Part shown: piece after piece, positions 24,389 to 33,622 of the stretch
Layout: each line of letters starts with the position of its first letter
Position numbering within the stretch: the stretch's first letter is position 1
NCBI GenBank assembly: GCA_902800245.1
Contig: CADCDY010000007.1
Location: forward strand, 1 to 64,000
Length of the DNA: 64,000 nt
Origin: an uncultured Prevotellaceae bacterium
GTDB taxonomy: Bacteria > Bacteroidota > Bacteroidia > Bacteroidales > Bacteroidaceae
Direction: 5' to 3'
Program-made: the position numbers and the translations under genes
Notes under the pieces: model-generated
What the model was told of the DNA's origin: nothing
Databases searched by the model: none
The model's input: the letters and a program-made list of their open reading frames with translations, nothing else

Positions 24389-25621
24389 ATGGTACTGAAT
24401 TATATTTGGATAGCGTTCTTCCTGGTGGCATTTGTGATTGCTGCGGTGAAGTTGGCGTTCTTTGGTGACTTCGACGTGTTTCCGGCAATGATGGATTCTA
24501 CGTTCTCGTCGTCGAAGACGGCATTTGAAATTTCGCTGGGGTTGACGGGCGTGCTGTCGCTCTGGTTGGGTGTGATGAAGGTTGGTGAGAAGGGTGGTGT
24601 TGTCAACGTGTTGGCGCGCGTGCTGTCACCTGTTTTCACTCGTCTGTTTCCTGATATCCCCAAGGGTCACCCCGTGACGGGCTCTATCTTTATGAACATT
24701 GCTGCCAACATGCTTGGACTGGACAATGCGGCTACGCCTCTAGGCCTGAAGGCTATGGAGCAGATGCAGGAGTTGAACACGAAGAAAGATACGGCGTCGA
24801 ATCCGATGATTATGTTCCTCGTGCTGAACACCAGTGGACTGACGCTGATTCCCGTCAGCATCATGGTTTACAGGGCACAACTGGGTGCCGCTCAGCCTAC
24901 GGATATCTTTATTCCTATCCTGCTGGCAACGTTCTTCTCGACGTTGGCAGGTATCGTTATTACCTCGCTCTATCAGCGTATCAATCTGTTGAACCGCACG
25001 ATGTTGCTGACGCTGGGTGGTGCGTGTGCAGTAGTAGCTGGCATCATCTGGGGTTTCTCGCAGTTGTCGCCCGACGCTATGAACAAGGTCAGCACCACGG
25101 TGGCCAATATCCTGCTGATGACCATTATCTGTGGCTTTATCCTCGCTGGCGTGCGTAAAAAGGTAAATGTTTACGACGCCTTTATCGAAGGCGCCAAGGA
25201 CGGCTTTACTACTGCCGTGAGGATTATTCCCTATCTGGTAGCTATCCTCGTGGGAATCGGCGTTTTCCGTGCCTCTGGAGCCATGGATATGCTGATCGGA
25301 GGAATGCGTTGGTGCGTTGAACTGACGGGCGTCAATGCCCAGTGGGTGGACGCTATGCCTACAGCCCTGATGAAGCCCCTGTCGGGCTCTGGTGCACGCG
25401 GTATGATGGTCGACGCAATGACCAACTACGGTGCCGACTCGTTTGTGGGGCGCCTGTCATGTGTCTTCCAAGGTTCTACGGACACCACGTTCTATATCCT
25501 CGCTGTCTATTTCGGCTCTGTGGGTATTAAGAACACGCGCCATGCTGTGAGCTGTGGCTTGCTGGCCGACCTTGCTGGCGTCATTGCAGCCATTGCGATA
25601 TGTTATTTGTTCTTTGGGTAA
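24389..25621 (+). CDS. SpmA-SpmB-type fused membrane protein (nucleoside recognition/gate)
   Basis: 410 residues with 9 to 11 predicted membrane helices. The first half resembles SpmA (GHPVTGSIFMNIAANMLGLDNAATPLGLKAMEQMQ), and the second half resembles SpmB (FIEGAKDGFTTAVRIIPYLVAILVGIGVFRASG, then MKPLSGSGARGMMVDAM). Both halves carry the nucleoside transporter gate pattern. In sporulating Firmicutes the two are separate genes needed for spore core dehydration; in Bacteroidota the fused form is common and its substrate is unknown. The start at 24389 follows the promoter directly. The next gene starts 47 bp downstream after an 8-bp repeat. Confidence 0.8.
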   Translation: MVLNYIWIAFFLVAFVIAAVKLAFFGDFDVFPAMMDSTFSSSKTAFEISLGLTGVLSLWLGVMKVGEKGGVVNVLARVLSPVFTRLFPDIPKGHPVTGSIFMNIAANMLGLDNAATPLGLKAMEQMQELNTKKDTASNPMIMFLVLNTSGLTLIPVSIMVYRAQLGAAQPTDIFIPILLATFFSTLAGIVITSLYQRINLLNRTMLLTLGGACAVVAGIIWGFSQLSPDAMNKVSTTVANILLMTIICGFILAGVRKKVNVYDAFIEGAKDGFTTAVRIIPYLVAILVGIGVFRASGAMDMLIGGMRWCVELTGVNAQWVDAMPTALMKPLSGSGARGMMVDAMTNYGADSFVGRLSCVFQGSTDTTFYILAVYFGSVGIKNTRHAVSCGLLADLAGVIAAIAICYLFFG

Positions 25622-25630
25622 AATCTCATA

Positions 25631-25662
25631 ATAACGGTATAACGTAATAACGGAATAACGAC
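25631..25662. repeat. 8-bp tandem repeat, four units of ATAACGnn
   Basis: ATAACG recurs at 25631, 25639, 25647 and 25655 with only the last two bases of each unit varying. It lies just upstream of the flippase start at 25669, where a ribosome-binding site would be. Confidence 0.8.
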
Positions 25663-25668
25663 ATAGAA

Positions 25669-27132
25669 ATGGGAAAATTAACGACAATCTTTAAGGATAC
25701 CGCCATTTACGGCCTGTCGAGCATCATTGGCCGTTTTCTGAACTATCTGCTTGTGCCATTATATACGGCGCAGCTCTCGGCGGCCAGTGGCGGTTACGGC
25801 ATCATTACCAACATCTACGCCTACGTGGCGCTGGCAATGGTGTTGCTGACGTTTGGTATGGAGACCACCTATTTCCGATTCACCAACAAGACACATACCG
25901 ACTCGCAGACGGTTTATGGTACTACGCTTATCACGGTGGGCTCTGTGTCGTTGGTGTTTGCGGTGCTGGTGTTGTTGCTCCTGTCGCCCGTCAGTCAGTT
26001 GATGGGCTATGGCGACCACCCGGAGTACGTAGGTGTGATGGCTGTTACGGTAGCCATTGACGCTTTCCTATGCATTCCCTTTGCCCATCTGCGCCAACAG
26101 AAGAAGGCCCTGAAGTTTGCAGCCTTGAAGTTGCTGAACATTGCGGTGAGCATCCTGCTGAACCTCATCTATTTCTATTTTATGGACGGCAAGGACGTGG
26201 GGTATGCCTTCTATATTAACCTCGTCTGCACGGTGATGCTCGCCGTATGTCTGATTACGGAATATACGGGTTTCCGTTGGAGGCTCGACACACAGTTGTT
26301 ACGTACTATGCTCAGTTATTCGTGGCCTATTCTGGTGCTGGGCATTGCAGGCATTCTGAACCAGACGGCCGACAAGATGCTGTTTCCTTACATCTACGAG
26401 GGTAGCGATATGCGCGAACAATTGGGTATCTATGGTGCCTGCTCGAAGATTGCGATGATTATGGCAATGATTACACAAGCCTTCCGCTTTGCCTACGAGC
26501 CTATCGTCTTTGCGGGCGTCAAGGACAAAGACCAGCATGAAATGTACGAGAAGGCTATGAAGTATTTTATCATTTTCACCCTGCTGGCCTTCCTCGTTGT
26601 GGTAGCCTATTTGGAAGTACTGAAGTTCATTATCGGTGCCGACTACTGGGTGGGCTTGGAGGTTGTTCCCATTGTGATGGCCGCAGAGATTATGATGGGC
26701 ATCTACTTCAACCTGTCGTTCTGGTATAAGATTATCGACAAGACCATCTGGGGAGCCATCTTCTCTGGTATCGGTTGTGCGGTATTGCTGGCTGTCAACA
26801 TCATCTTCGTACCCAAGTACGGATATATGGCTTGTGCATGGGGCGGATTTGCCGGATATGGAGTAGCGATGCTCGTCAGCTATTTCGTGGGGCAGAAGTA
26901 TTATCCCCTCAACTATCCGCTGAAGGAGATTTCCCTCTATGTGGTGCTGGCTTGCGTTCTGTTTGGGCTGATGTGTGCCACCAGCGACTGGCCGATGATA
27001 GCTTCGTTAGCTTTCAACACTCTGCTCGTTGTGGCCTTTATGGCCGTTATCATCTGGCGTGACCTGCCCCTTGCGAGTCTCCCCGTTGTGGGCAGATACT
27101 TTAGAAAACCGAATTACAAAGTCAAGCAATAA
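25669..27132 (+). CDS. Polysaccharide flippase (MOP superfamily, Wzx-like)
   Basis: 487 residues with about 12 to 14 predicted membrane helices. The start TIFKDTAIYGLSSIIGRFLNYLLVPLYT is typical of MOP-superfamily oligosaccharide flippases. AGILNQTADKMLFPYI and a later YEKAMKYFIIFTLLAF fit the polysaccharide-biosynthesis C-terminal region. These proteins move lipid-linked glycans across the inner membrane. No glycosyltransferase genes surround it, so the cargo is unknown. It is likely cotranscribed with the SpmAB-type gene and the S46 peptidase (6-bp gap). Confidence 0.8.
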   Translation: MGKLTTIFKDTAIYGLSSIIGRFLNYLLVPLYTAQLSAASGGYGIITNIYAYVALAMVLLTFGMETTYFRFTNKTHTDSQTVYGTTLITVGSVSLVFAVLVLLLLSPVSQLMGYGDHPEYVGVMAVTVAIDAFLCIPFAHLRQQKKALKFAALKLLNIAVSILLNLIYFYFMDGKDVGYAFYINLVCTVMLAVCLITEYTGFRWRLDTQLLRTMLSYSWPILVLGIAGILNQTADKMLFPYIYEGSDMREQLGIYGACSKIAMIMAMITQAFRFAYEPIVFAGVKDKDQHEMYEKAMKYFIIFTLLAFLVVVAYLEVLKFIIGADYWVGLEVVPIVMAAEIMMGIYFNLSFWYKIIDKTIWGAIFSGIGCAVLLAVNIIFVPKYGYMACAWGGFAGYGVAMLVSYFVGQKYYPLNYPLKEISLYVVLACVLFGLMCATSDWPMIASLAFNTLLVVAFMAVIIWRDLPLASLPVVGRYFRKPNYKVKQ

Positions 27133-27138
27133 TACAAT

Positions 27139-29208
27139 ATGAAGAAAATTCTTTTATCACTATTCAGTCTGTGTGCCCTTGGGGCGCACGCTGATGAGGG
27201 CATGTGGACGCTCTACAACCTGCCCAATGCCGTCTATGAGCAGATGAAGGCATATGGTTTCCAACTGCCTATGGAACAGCTCTACGCGAGCGACAACGCC
27301 GTGAAGAATGCTGTTGTCAACTTCGGTGGCTTTTGCACGGGTGTCGTTGTGTCGCCCGACGGATTGGTATTTACCAACCACCATTGTGGCTTTGATGCCA
27401 TCCGCCAGCACTCTAGCGTAGAGCATGACTACATGCTGAATGGTTTCATCTCGAAATCCTACGAAGAGGAGTTGCCCAACGAAGACCTTTTCGTCAGTTT
27501 TATGATTGACCAAAGGGACGTGACTGACCAGATTTTCCCCCATCTGAAGGGTCTATCGCTCAATAAGCAAGCTGAGTTTGTGGACAGTGTGGAGAATGCC
27601 TGGCAGAAGGAAATCCGCCAGCAGGACTCTACCCTGCGCGTCGAAGTGAAACCTTTCGAGGACGTCCGTCTGGTGTTTGCCGTTCCCAAGTCGATGGGTA
27701 AGTTTGGTGGAGAAACGGACAACTGGATGTGGCCCCGTCAGACGTGTGACTATAGCGTGTTTCGTATCTATGCCGACCCCAAAACCAATGGTCCTGCCAA
27801 GTATTCGAAGGACAACGTACCCTATCACCCCAAGTCGTGGGCTCCTGTTGCAATGGATGGCTACAAGCCAGGCGACTTCTGTATGATTATGGGTTATCCA
27901 GGCTCAACGAGTCGCTATCTGTCGTCGTACGGCATTCAGGAACGTCGTGATGCGCTGAATGCACCCCGTGTGCAGGTTCGTGAGGTGAAGCAGGAGGTGA
28001 TGCTGCGCCATATGCGTGCTTCGGAGGCCGTGCGTATCATGTATGAGTCGAAGTATGCACATAGCAGCAACTACTGGAAGAACTCCATAGGTATGAACAA
28101 GTGTATTGACTCGATAGGACTTATCGGACAGAAGCAGCAGTTCGAGGCCAAGATTCGTCAGTGGCAGGATTCTACGGGCTATCTGAAGGGTGAGCTCGAC
28201 TTCGACAAGTTGGCCCAGCTCTATCAGAAGCGCATGAAGTTGACCCGTCTGCGCACGATCTTCAGAGAGACCTTCTATACCTTCGACGACGAGCTGACAA
28301 CGCGTGCTTGGAAATGCAACTGGGGCATTCATGTACAAGGTCCGAAAGACAAACCCAAGAAGCAATATTATATGTTCGACGACAACAGCAAGGAGTGGGA
28401 CGAAGCCACTGACTGCGAGTTGCTCGCTACGCTGATTCGCAACTATCGTCAACAGGTCGACAAGGAGTACTTGCCTGATTTCTATGAGACCATTGACAAG
28501 AAGTTTGGTGGCGATTGTGCCGCTTACGTCAAAGCCCTGTATCAGAAGTCTATTCTGATGAAGAGCGGCAAGCCCATCTATTTCAATAAGAAGAGCTACG
28601 ACAAGGACTTGGGAGTGAAGTACGGCATCTCTATCAGCGAGATTATGGCTAAGATCAATGACGACCTCAGCGAGTTTAAAGACGACATTGCCGAGCAGGA
28701 GCGACTGTTGTGTGCCGCTGTGCTGCGTATGGAACAGGACCTGCCTAACTATTCGGATGCCAACTTCACCATGCGAATGACCTACGGTCAGATTGGTGAA
28801 TATACGCTTGGCGGACGTCCCTCTGGCTATTACACCACAGCCCGCTCGTTGTGGGAGAAGATGCAGAAGTCTGACGAGAACTTCGAATACTTTGCTGAGC
28901 CGGTGATGCACGAACTGATGGCCCAGAAGGACTTTGGCAAGTATGCTGACTCGCTGACGGGTACCATGCAGCTCTGTTTCCTTTCGAACAACGATATCAC
29001 TGGCGGTAACTCCGGATCACCGATTTTCAATGGCAAGGGCGAACTGCTCGGCCTGGCCTTCGACGGAAACTGGGACAGCCTGTCGTCGGACATTTTCTTC
29101 GACCGTCAGTTGGCTCGAACCATCAATGTCGACGTGCGCTATATGCTCTTTATGATGGATCAATGGGGCCACGCAGACAGACTCCTGAAGGAGATCAATG
29201 CGAAATAA
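27139..29208 (+). CDS. S46 family dipeptidyl-peptidase
   Basis: 689 residues with a signal peptide (1-18, ending HADEG after cleavage). The catalytic triad is visible: His in TNHHCGFDAI (about 80), an Asp in the TDNWMWPRQTCDYSVFRIY region, and Ser in NNDITGGNSGSPIFNGKGE (about 630). The family (DPP7/DPP11) removes dipeptides from oligopeptides in the periplasm of Bacteroidota, feeding amino-acid fermentation. DPP7 and DPP11 differ in one substrate-pocket residue that I do not assign. Members are usually about 710 residues, so this one is slightly short but complete. A bidirectional-looking terminator follows. Confidence 0.85.
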   Translation: MKKILLSLFSLCALGAHADEGMWTLYNLPNAVYEQMKAYGFQLPMEQLYASDNAVKNAVVNFGGFCTGVVVSPDGLVFTNHHCGFDAIRQHSSVEHDYMLNGFISKSYEEELPNEDLFVSFMIDQRDVTDQIFPHLKGLSLNKQAEFVDSVENAWQKEIRQQDSTLRVEVKPFEDVRLVFAVPKSMGKFGGETDNWMWPRQTCDYSVFRIYADPKTNGPAKYSKDNVPYHPKSWAPVAMDGYKPGDFCMIMGYPGSTSRYLSSYGIQERRDALNAPRVQVREVKQEVMLRHMRASEAVRIMYESKYAHSSNYWKNSIGMNKCIDSIGLIGQKQQFEAKIRQWQDSTGYLKGELDFDKLAQLYQKRMKLTRLRTIFRETFYTFDDELTTRAWKCNWGIHVQGPKDKPKKQYYMFDDNSKEWDEATDCELLATLIRNYRQQVDKEYLPDFYETIDKKFGGDCAAYVKALYQKSILMKSGKPIYFNKKSYDKDLGVKYGISISEIMAKINDDLSEFKDDIAEQERLLCAAVLRMEQDLPNYSDANFTMRMTYGQIGEYTLGGRPSGYYTTARSLWEKMQKSDENFEYFAEPVMHELMAQKDFGKYADSLTGTMQLCFLSNNDITGGNSGSPIFNGKGELLGLAFDGNWDSLSSDIFFDRQLARTINVDVRYMLFMMDQWGHADRLLKEINAK

Positions 29209-29237
29209 AACGACCTCGCGAAACAATGCATAAAAAC

Positions 29238-29275
29238 AAACCCTAGAGTTCGAAGCCCTAGGGTTTACTTTTTAT
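29238..29275. terminator. Terminator between convergent genes
   Basis: AAACCCTAG pairs with CTAGGGTTT (9 bp), followed by ACTTTTTATTT on the plus strand and TGTTTTTATG on the minus. It can serve both the S46 peptidase gene and the DEAD-box gene ending at 29272. Confidence 0.75.
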
Positions 29276-31188
29276 TTCTTCTTACGAGGCTTACGGATGG
29301 CCCAGCCCTCTTCGCTGAAATCAGGAATTTCGCCTTTTAGCTCTTTTGCCTTTTTCTTTTCACCCTTGGTCTTCATACCATTGGGATTCAGAAACTGCAT
29401 CCATTCGTCTTTCTGGTAGGTCTTGGTGTCCTTTTTGGGGGCTCTAGGCTCTCTAGAAGGTCTAGATGGTCTAGAATCTCTAGATGCTCTAGATGGTTTG
29501 CCTTTTGGTGCAGGCCTGCCAGTAGTTTCTTCTGCGTCGTTGCAACGCACCTCACGGCCTTTATATTGCTGGCCATTGACGTACTTGATGACTCGCTGGG
29601 CGTCCTCCTCAGGAACCTCGAAATAGGCAATGGTGGTCAGCAGGTCGATATGACCAACTTCTACGTGACCACGAACATTCTTGTTGAGGAACTGCATCAG
29701 TTCACCAGGATAGAAGCCGTCCTTCTTGCCCAGATTGATGAAGAGTTTGCGATACCCTTTGGACGCAGTGAACGACTGCCCCTTTTCACGCTTACCCCTT
29801 TCTTTCTTCTCACCACGCTCTTCTCTCTTCGAGGAAACGGGTTCTATCTCTGGGGCGTCAGCATAGTAAGCCAGGAACTTGCCGAATTCCAGTGATACAA
29901 TCTTCTTGATGAGGTCATCTTTGTCAATATATTCGAAATAGCGGCTGATGTCCTGCATGAAGGGCGCAATTTGTTCCTCGTCGACGTCGCTCTTCACGAT
30001 CTGATCCATCACCTTATAGAGCTGCTTCTTGCAAATCTCCTCTGCCGAAGGGATGGTGCCTTGTTCGAACTGCTTGCCAATCTCTTTCTCGATGTTGCGA
30101 ATCTTATGTTTCTCGCGCGAATGGACAATGCTGAGCGAGGTGCCTTTCTTGCCAGCACGGCCCGTACGACCAGAACGGTGGGTGTAGTTCTCAATGTCGT
30201 CAGGCAGTCCATAGTTGATGACGTGTGTGAGGTCATCGACGTCGAGTCCACGAGCTGCAACGTCCGTAGCTACCAGCAACTGTACGGTATGCTGACGGAA
30301 CTTTTGCATCGTGAGGTCACGCTGTTGTTGTGAGAGGTCACCGTGCAGCGATTCTGCATTGTAACCGTCGCGAATCAGTTTGTCAGCCACCTCCTGCGTC
30401 TCAATCTTCGTGCGACAGAAAATGATGGCGAAGATGCGCGGGTAGTAGTCTACCAGACGTTTCAGCGCTAAGTACTTGTCCTTCGCATTCACCATATAAT
30501 AGATGTGGTTGACGTGTTCGGCACCTTCGTTGCGTGAACCCACCACAATCTCCTTGTAGTCGTGCAGGTATCCTTTGGCAATACGCTCAATCTCGCGACT
30601 CATGGTAGCAGAGAAGAGCAACGTATTCCTGTCTTCAGGGACACCTTCCAGAATGGCGTCGATACTCTCCGAGAATCCCATGTTCAGCATCTCGTCAGCC
30701 TCGTCGAGCACGACATTATGTACGTCGTCCAATTGTGCGACACCACGTTTCATCAGGTCAATCAGACGTCCTGGGGTAGCCACGATAATCTGAACACCTT
30801 TGCGCAGGGCACGTATCTGTTGTTCGATACTGGCACCACCATAGACAGCCTCAATGTGGATGCCGTCCAGGTATTTGACAAAGTCGCGCATATCGTCAGC
30901 AATCTGTAGGCATAATTCTCGCGTAGGTGCTAGGATGAGGGCATGAGGCAGCCCCCTGCCAATCTCTCCCATCTGAGGGTGGGGGATTTCGGCTATTCTT
31001 TGCAGCACGGGAATACCAAATGCTGCTGTCTTGCCCGTTCCCGTCTGGGCAAGGGCAATGACGTCGTTATTATTACCCAGCAGATAGGGAATAACCTCTT
31101 CCTGCACAGGCATAGGCTGTACGAAGCCCATCTCTTCAATGGCTTTGCGAATCTCTTCGCATACACCTAATTCTTCAAATGTTTTCAA
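29272..31188 (-). CDS. DEAD-box RNA helicase (DeaD/CsdA type)
   Basis: 638 residues. ALAQTGTGKTAAF (Walker A, 45-57), APTRELCLQ, TPGRLIDL, VLDEADEML, FSATM, ATDVAARGLDV and HRSGRTGR give the full motif set of an ATP-dependent RNA helicase. The C-terminal region has a DbpA-like RNA-binding domain (KLFINLGKKDGFYPGELMQF, GHIDLLTTIAYFEV) and a basic, disordered tail. The tail contains six Ser-Arg steps encoded by a 9-bp minisatellite (29443-29496). Such enzymes help ribosome assembly and mRNA turnover. It starts 11 bp after the FGGY kinase stop, so it may be cotranscribed with it. Confidence 0.9.
   Translation of the reverse strand: MKTFEELGVCEEIRKAIEEMGFVQPMPVQEEVIPYLLGNNNDVIALAQTGTGKTAAFGIPVLQRIAEIPHPQMGEIGRGLPHALILAPTRELCLQIADDMRDFVKYLDGIHIEAVYGGASIEQQIRALRKGVQIIVATPGRLIDLMKRGVAQLDDVHNVVLDEADEMLNMGFSESIDAILEGVPEDRNTLLFSATMSREIERIAKGYLHDYKEIVVGSRNEGAEHVNHIYYMVNAKDKYLALKRLVDYYPRIFAIIFCRTKIETQEVADKLIRDGYNAESLHGDLSQQQRDLTMQKFRQHTVQLLVATDVAARGLDVDDLTHVINYGLPDDIENYTHRSGRTGRAGKKGTSLSIVHSREKHKIRNIEKEIGKQFEQGTIPSAEEICKKQLYKVMDQIVKSDVDEEQIAPFMQDISRYFEYIDKDDLIKKIVSLEFGKFLAYYADAPEIEPVSSKREERGEKKERGKREKGQSFTASKGYRKLFINLGKKDGFYPGELMQFLNKNVRGHVEVGHIDLLTTIAYFEVPEEDAQRVIKYVNGQQYKGREVRCNDAEETTGRPAPKGKPSRASRDSRPSRPSREPRAPKKDTKTYQKDEWMQFLNPNGMKTKGEKKKAKELKGEIPDFSEEGWAIRKPRKKK
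29443..29496 (-). repeat. 9-bp minisatellite in the DEAD-box tail
   Basis: Six consecutive 9-bp units each contain TCTAGA (CCTAGA in one); on the minus strand TCT AGA reads Ser-Arg. The tetranucleotide CTAG occurs in every unit, which is unusual because CTAG is generally rare in bacterial genomes. Reading frame is kept because the unit is a multiple of three. Confidence 0.85.
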
Positions 31189-31199
31189 TATGAATAGTG

Positions 31200-32690
31200 T
31201 TATTTAATAAGTTGCTTCACTGCATTACGCCAGCCCTGATAGAGTGCTTCCTTTTGGGCTCTTGGCTGGGATTGATAGGTTTGTGTCACCTTGCGGAAAC
31301 CTCTTACATCCTCAAAGGTCTTCCAGATTCCACGGGCAAAGCCGTTCATGATGACGGCTCCAAGGGCTGAGGCGTCATCGACTTCTGTGCAGACAACAGG
31401 CGTGTCGAGCATATCAGCTTGGAACTGCATGAGGAAATGGTTTTTCGTGGGTCCGCCATCAGCGGCAATCTCCTTCAGACTGCCACCTGTGGCACGAGCC
31501 ATCACGTCGACTAAGTCTTTTATTTGATAGGTAATAGACTCCAAAGCAGCACGCAGGAAATGAGCCTTTGTGGTGGCGAAGGTCAGTCCGAAGACCGCTC
31601 CCTTCACGTCACTCTGCCACCAAGGAGCACCAAGTCCAGAGAAGGCAGGCACGATATACACACCGCCATTATCCTCGACGCTCGTTGCCAATGCTTCCAT
31701 CTCAGCAGGATGTCCCACCAACTGTAACTGGTCGGCAATCCACTTCAGCGTGGCGCCTGTGCTATAAATGTTGCCCTCGAAACCATAGAAGGTCTTGCCA
31801 AAGGCAGAGAATCCTACGCTGGTCACCAAGCCTTCAGGGGCTTGCTGGGGCTCCTCACCAATGTTCACCATGACACTGGAACCAGTGCCATAGGTGACCT
31901 TACCAGAACCCTTCTCAAAGCACATCTGGCCTACCAGTGCACCATGCGAGTCACCTAAGACACCAGCAACCTGAATGGGCTTGGAAAACACGCCCTCACA
32001 GGTGGTTTCACCATAAATGGCATCACAAGGTTTTAATTCTGGCATCATCGAACGGGGAATGTCGAAGAGATGAAGCAGTTCATCGTCCCATTGCATCGTA
32101 TGGATGTTAAACAGCATGGTGCGCGAGGCGTTCGTATAGTCTGTCGCATGAACCTTCCCACCAGTGAGTTTCCAGATAAGCCAGGTTTCAATAGTACCCA
32201 TGAGCAGTTCGCCTCGCGAACAAAATTCGCGAGCACCCTCCACGTTATCGAGCAGCCATTTAATGCCTGTAGCCGAGAAGTTTGGGTCGATGAGCAGGCC
32301 GCTCTTCTGTATGACCATCTCTGCTTTTCCGTCAGCCCGAAGCTGACGGCACAACTCTGCACCACGAGTATCCTGCCAAACTACCGCATTTGCAATGGGC
32401 TTGCCAGTGTTTTTATTCCAGACGACGGCAGTCTCGCGTTGATTGGTAATGGCTAACGAGAAGGTGTGGGGAACCAACGAATAATGCAGATCCACCTCAG
32501 CCATTAGTTTGCGGATGGCCTCTATCGTGTTCTGATAGATTTCCTCTGCGTCATGCTCTACCCAACCTGTTTGGGGGTAGTATTGCTTGTGATCTACGTT
32601 GGTACGAGCTAGCAAACGGCATTCCTCGTCGAACAGCAATGCTTTCGTCGAGGATGTGCTTTGGTCGATAGCGATAATGCGTTGTGCCAT
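31200..32690 (-). CDS. FGGY-family carbohydrate kinase, glycerol-kinase-like
   Basis: 496 residues. The N-terminal IIAIDQSTSSTKALLFDE (nucleotide-binding phosphate loop), GWVEHDAEEI, QRETAVVWNK and WQDTRG, and the C-terminal TYGTGSSVMVNIG and AADGGPTKNHFLMQFQADML, are typical of FGGY kinases near GlpK. It phosphorylates glycerol or a related triose or sugar in the cytoplasm. The start at 32690 follows the transketolase stop by four bp; a longer frame from 32711 would overlap it. Because it is coupled to a split transketolase, its substrate may be dihydroxyacetone or a ketose instead of glycerol. That is inference. Confidence 0.75.
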   Translation of the reverse strand: MAQRIIAIDQSTSSTKALLFDEECRLLARTNVDHKQYYPQTGWVEHDAEEIYQNTIEAIRKLMAEVDLHYSLVPHTFSLAITNQRETAVVWNKNTGKPIANAVVWQDTRGAELCRQLRADGKAEMVIQKSGLLIDPNFSATGIKWLLDNVEGAREFCSRGELLMGTIETWLIWKLTGGKVHATDYTNASRTMLFNIHTMQWDDELLHLFDIPRSMMPELKPCDAIYGETTCEGVFSKPIQVAGVLGDSHGALVGQMCFEKGSGKVTYGTGSSVMVNIGEEPQQAPEGLVTSVGFSAFGKTFYGFEGNIYSTGATLKWIADQLQLVGHPAEMEALATSVEDNGGVYIVPAFSGLGAPWWQSDVKGAVFGLTFATTKAHFLRAALESITYQIKDLVDVMARATGGSLKEIAADGGPTKNHFLMQFQADMLDTPVVCTEVDDASALGAVIMNGFARGIWKTFEDVRGFRKVTQTYQSQPRAQKEALYQGWRNAVKQLIK

Positions 32691-32694
32691 AGAT

Positions 32695-33618
32695 TTATTT
32701 GATGAAATCAAGCGTATTCTTTACGATACCTTCTGCATCCATACCATAGTGGTGGAAGATTTCTGCATTGGTACCATGAACGACGTTCTCGTCAGGAATA
32801 CCAATGATGCGAACGGGAACGGGATTTTCGCTGATGGTCTCGCAAACCATAGCACCCAAACCACCATACTGCGAGTGTTCCTCGACAGTAACGATGCGTC
32901 CAGTCTCCTTTGCTGCTTTTTTGATGGCCTCCTCGTCGAAAGGCTTGAGCCATGAGCAGTCGAGCACACGAGCGGAGATACCCTTTTCCTTCAACTGCAA
33001 ACTAGCCTGCCAAGCGTGGTAAACGGTTTCGCCAGTAGCTACGATGGTGACGTCGTTACCATCCAATATTTGAATGGCCTTGCCAACCTCGAAATGGAAG
33101 TTGTCGTCAGCATAGACATCAGGCACAGCAGCACGACCCACACGAACGTAACAAGGCTTATTGAAATCAACCAAGAACTTCACGAGTTTCTTCGTCACGC
33201 GCCAGTCAGATGGCAGACAAACCGTCATACCAGGGAAGGTGCGCAGGGCGGCGATGTCGTGCAGCGAATGGTGGGTGGCACCTAGTGCTCCGTAAGCCAC
33301 ACCACCCGATACACCTAAGATGGTAACAGGATTCTCACTATACGCCAAGTCTACCTTGACTTGTTCCAGCGAACGGGCTACATAGAAGCAGGCAGGACCA
33401 CAACAGAACACCTTCTTTCCGCTATGTGCCAAACCAGCAGAGATACCTACCGCATCCTGTTCGGCAATGCCACACTCCACAAACTGCTCAGGCAGTGCGT
33501 TGGCATAGTCGCCCAAGGTCACAGAGCCACGAGCGTCAGTGGTAACTGCAATTATATCTTTATCTTCACGTGCCAATTCCAGCAACGTATCAGTAAACTG
33601 TTTTCTACATGCAATCAT
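32695..33618 (-). CDS. Transketolase, C-terminal half
   Basis: 307 residues: the pyrimidine-binding domain (FTDTLLELAREDKDIIAVTTDARGSV, CGIAEQDAVGISAGLAHSGK) plus the transketolase C-terminal domain (YHAWQASLQLKEKGISARVLDCSWLKPFDEEAI, VTVEEHSQYGGLGAM). The Glu of CGIAEQDA is the catalytic residue that contacts the ThDP aminopyrimidine. It needs the N-terminal half encoded just upstream (4-bp gap). Split transketolases of this kind act in ketol transfer between sugar phosphates, or in specialised ketose pathways, in the cytoplasm. Confidence 0.85.
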   Translation of the reverse strand: MIACRKQFTDTLLELAREDKDIIAVTTDARGSVTLGDYANALPEQFVECGIAEQDAVGISAGLAHSGKKVFCCGPACFYVARSLEQVKVDLAYSENPVTILGVSGGVAYGALGATHHSLHDIAALRTFPGMTVCLPSDWRVTKKLVKFLVDFNKPCYVRVGRAAVPDVYADDNFHFEVGKAIQILDGNDVTIVATGETVYHAWQASLQLKEKGISARVLDCSWLKPFDEEAIKKAAKETGRIVTVEEHSQYGGLGAMVCETISENPVPVRIIGIPDENVVHGTNAEIFHHYGMDAEGIVKNTLDFIK

Positions 33619-33622
33619 CTTC

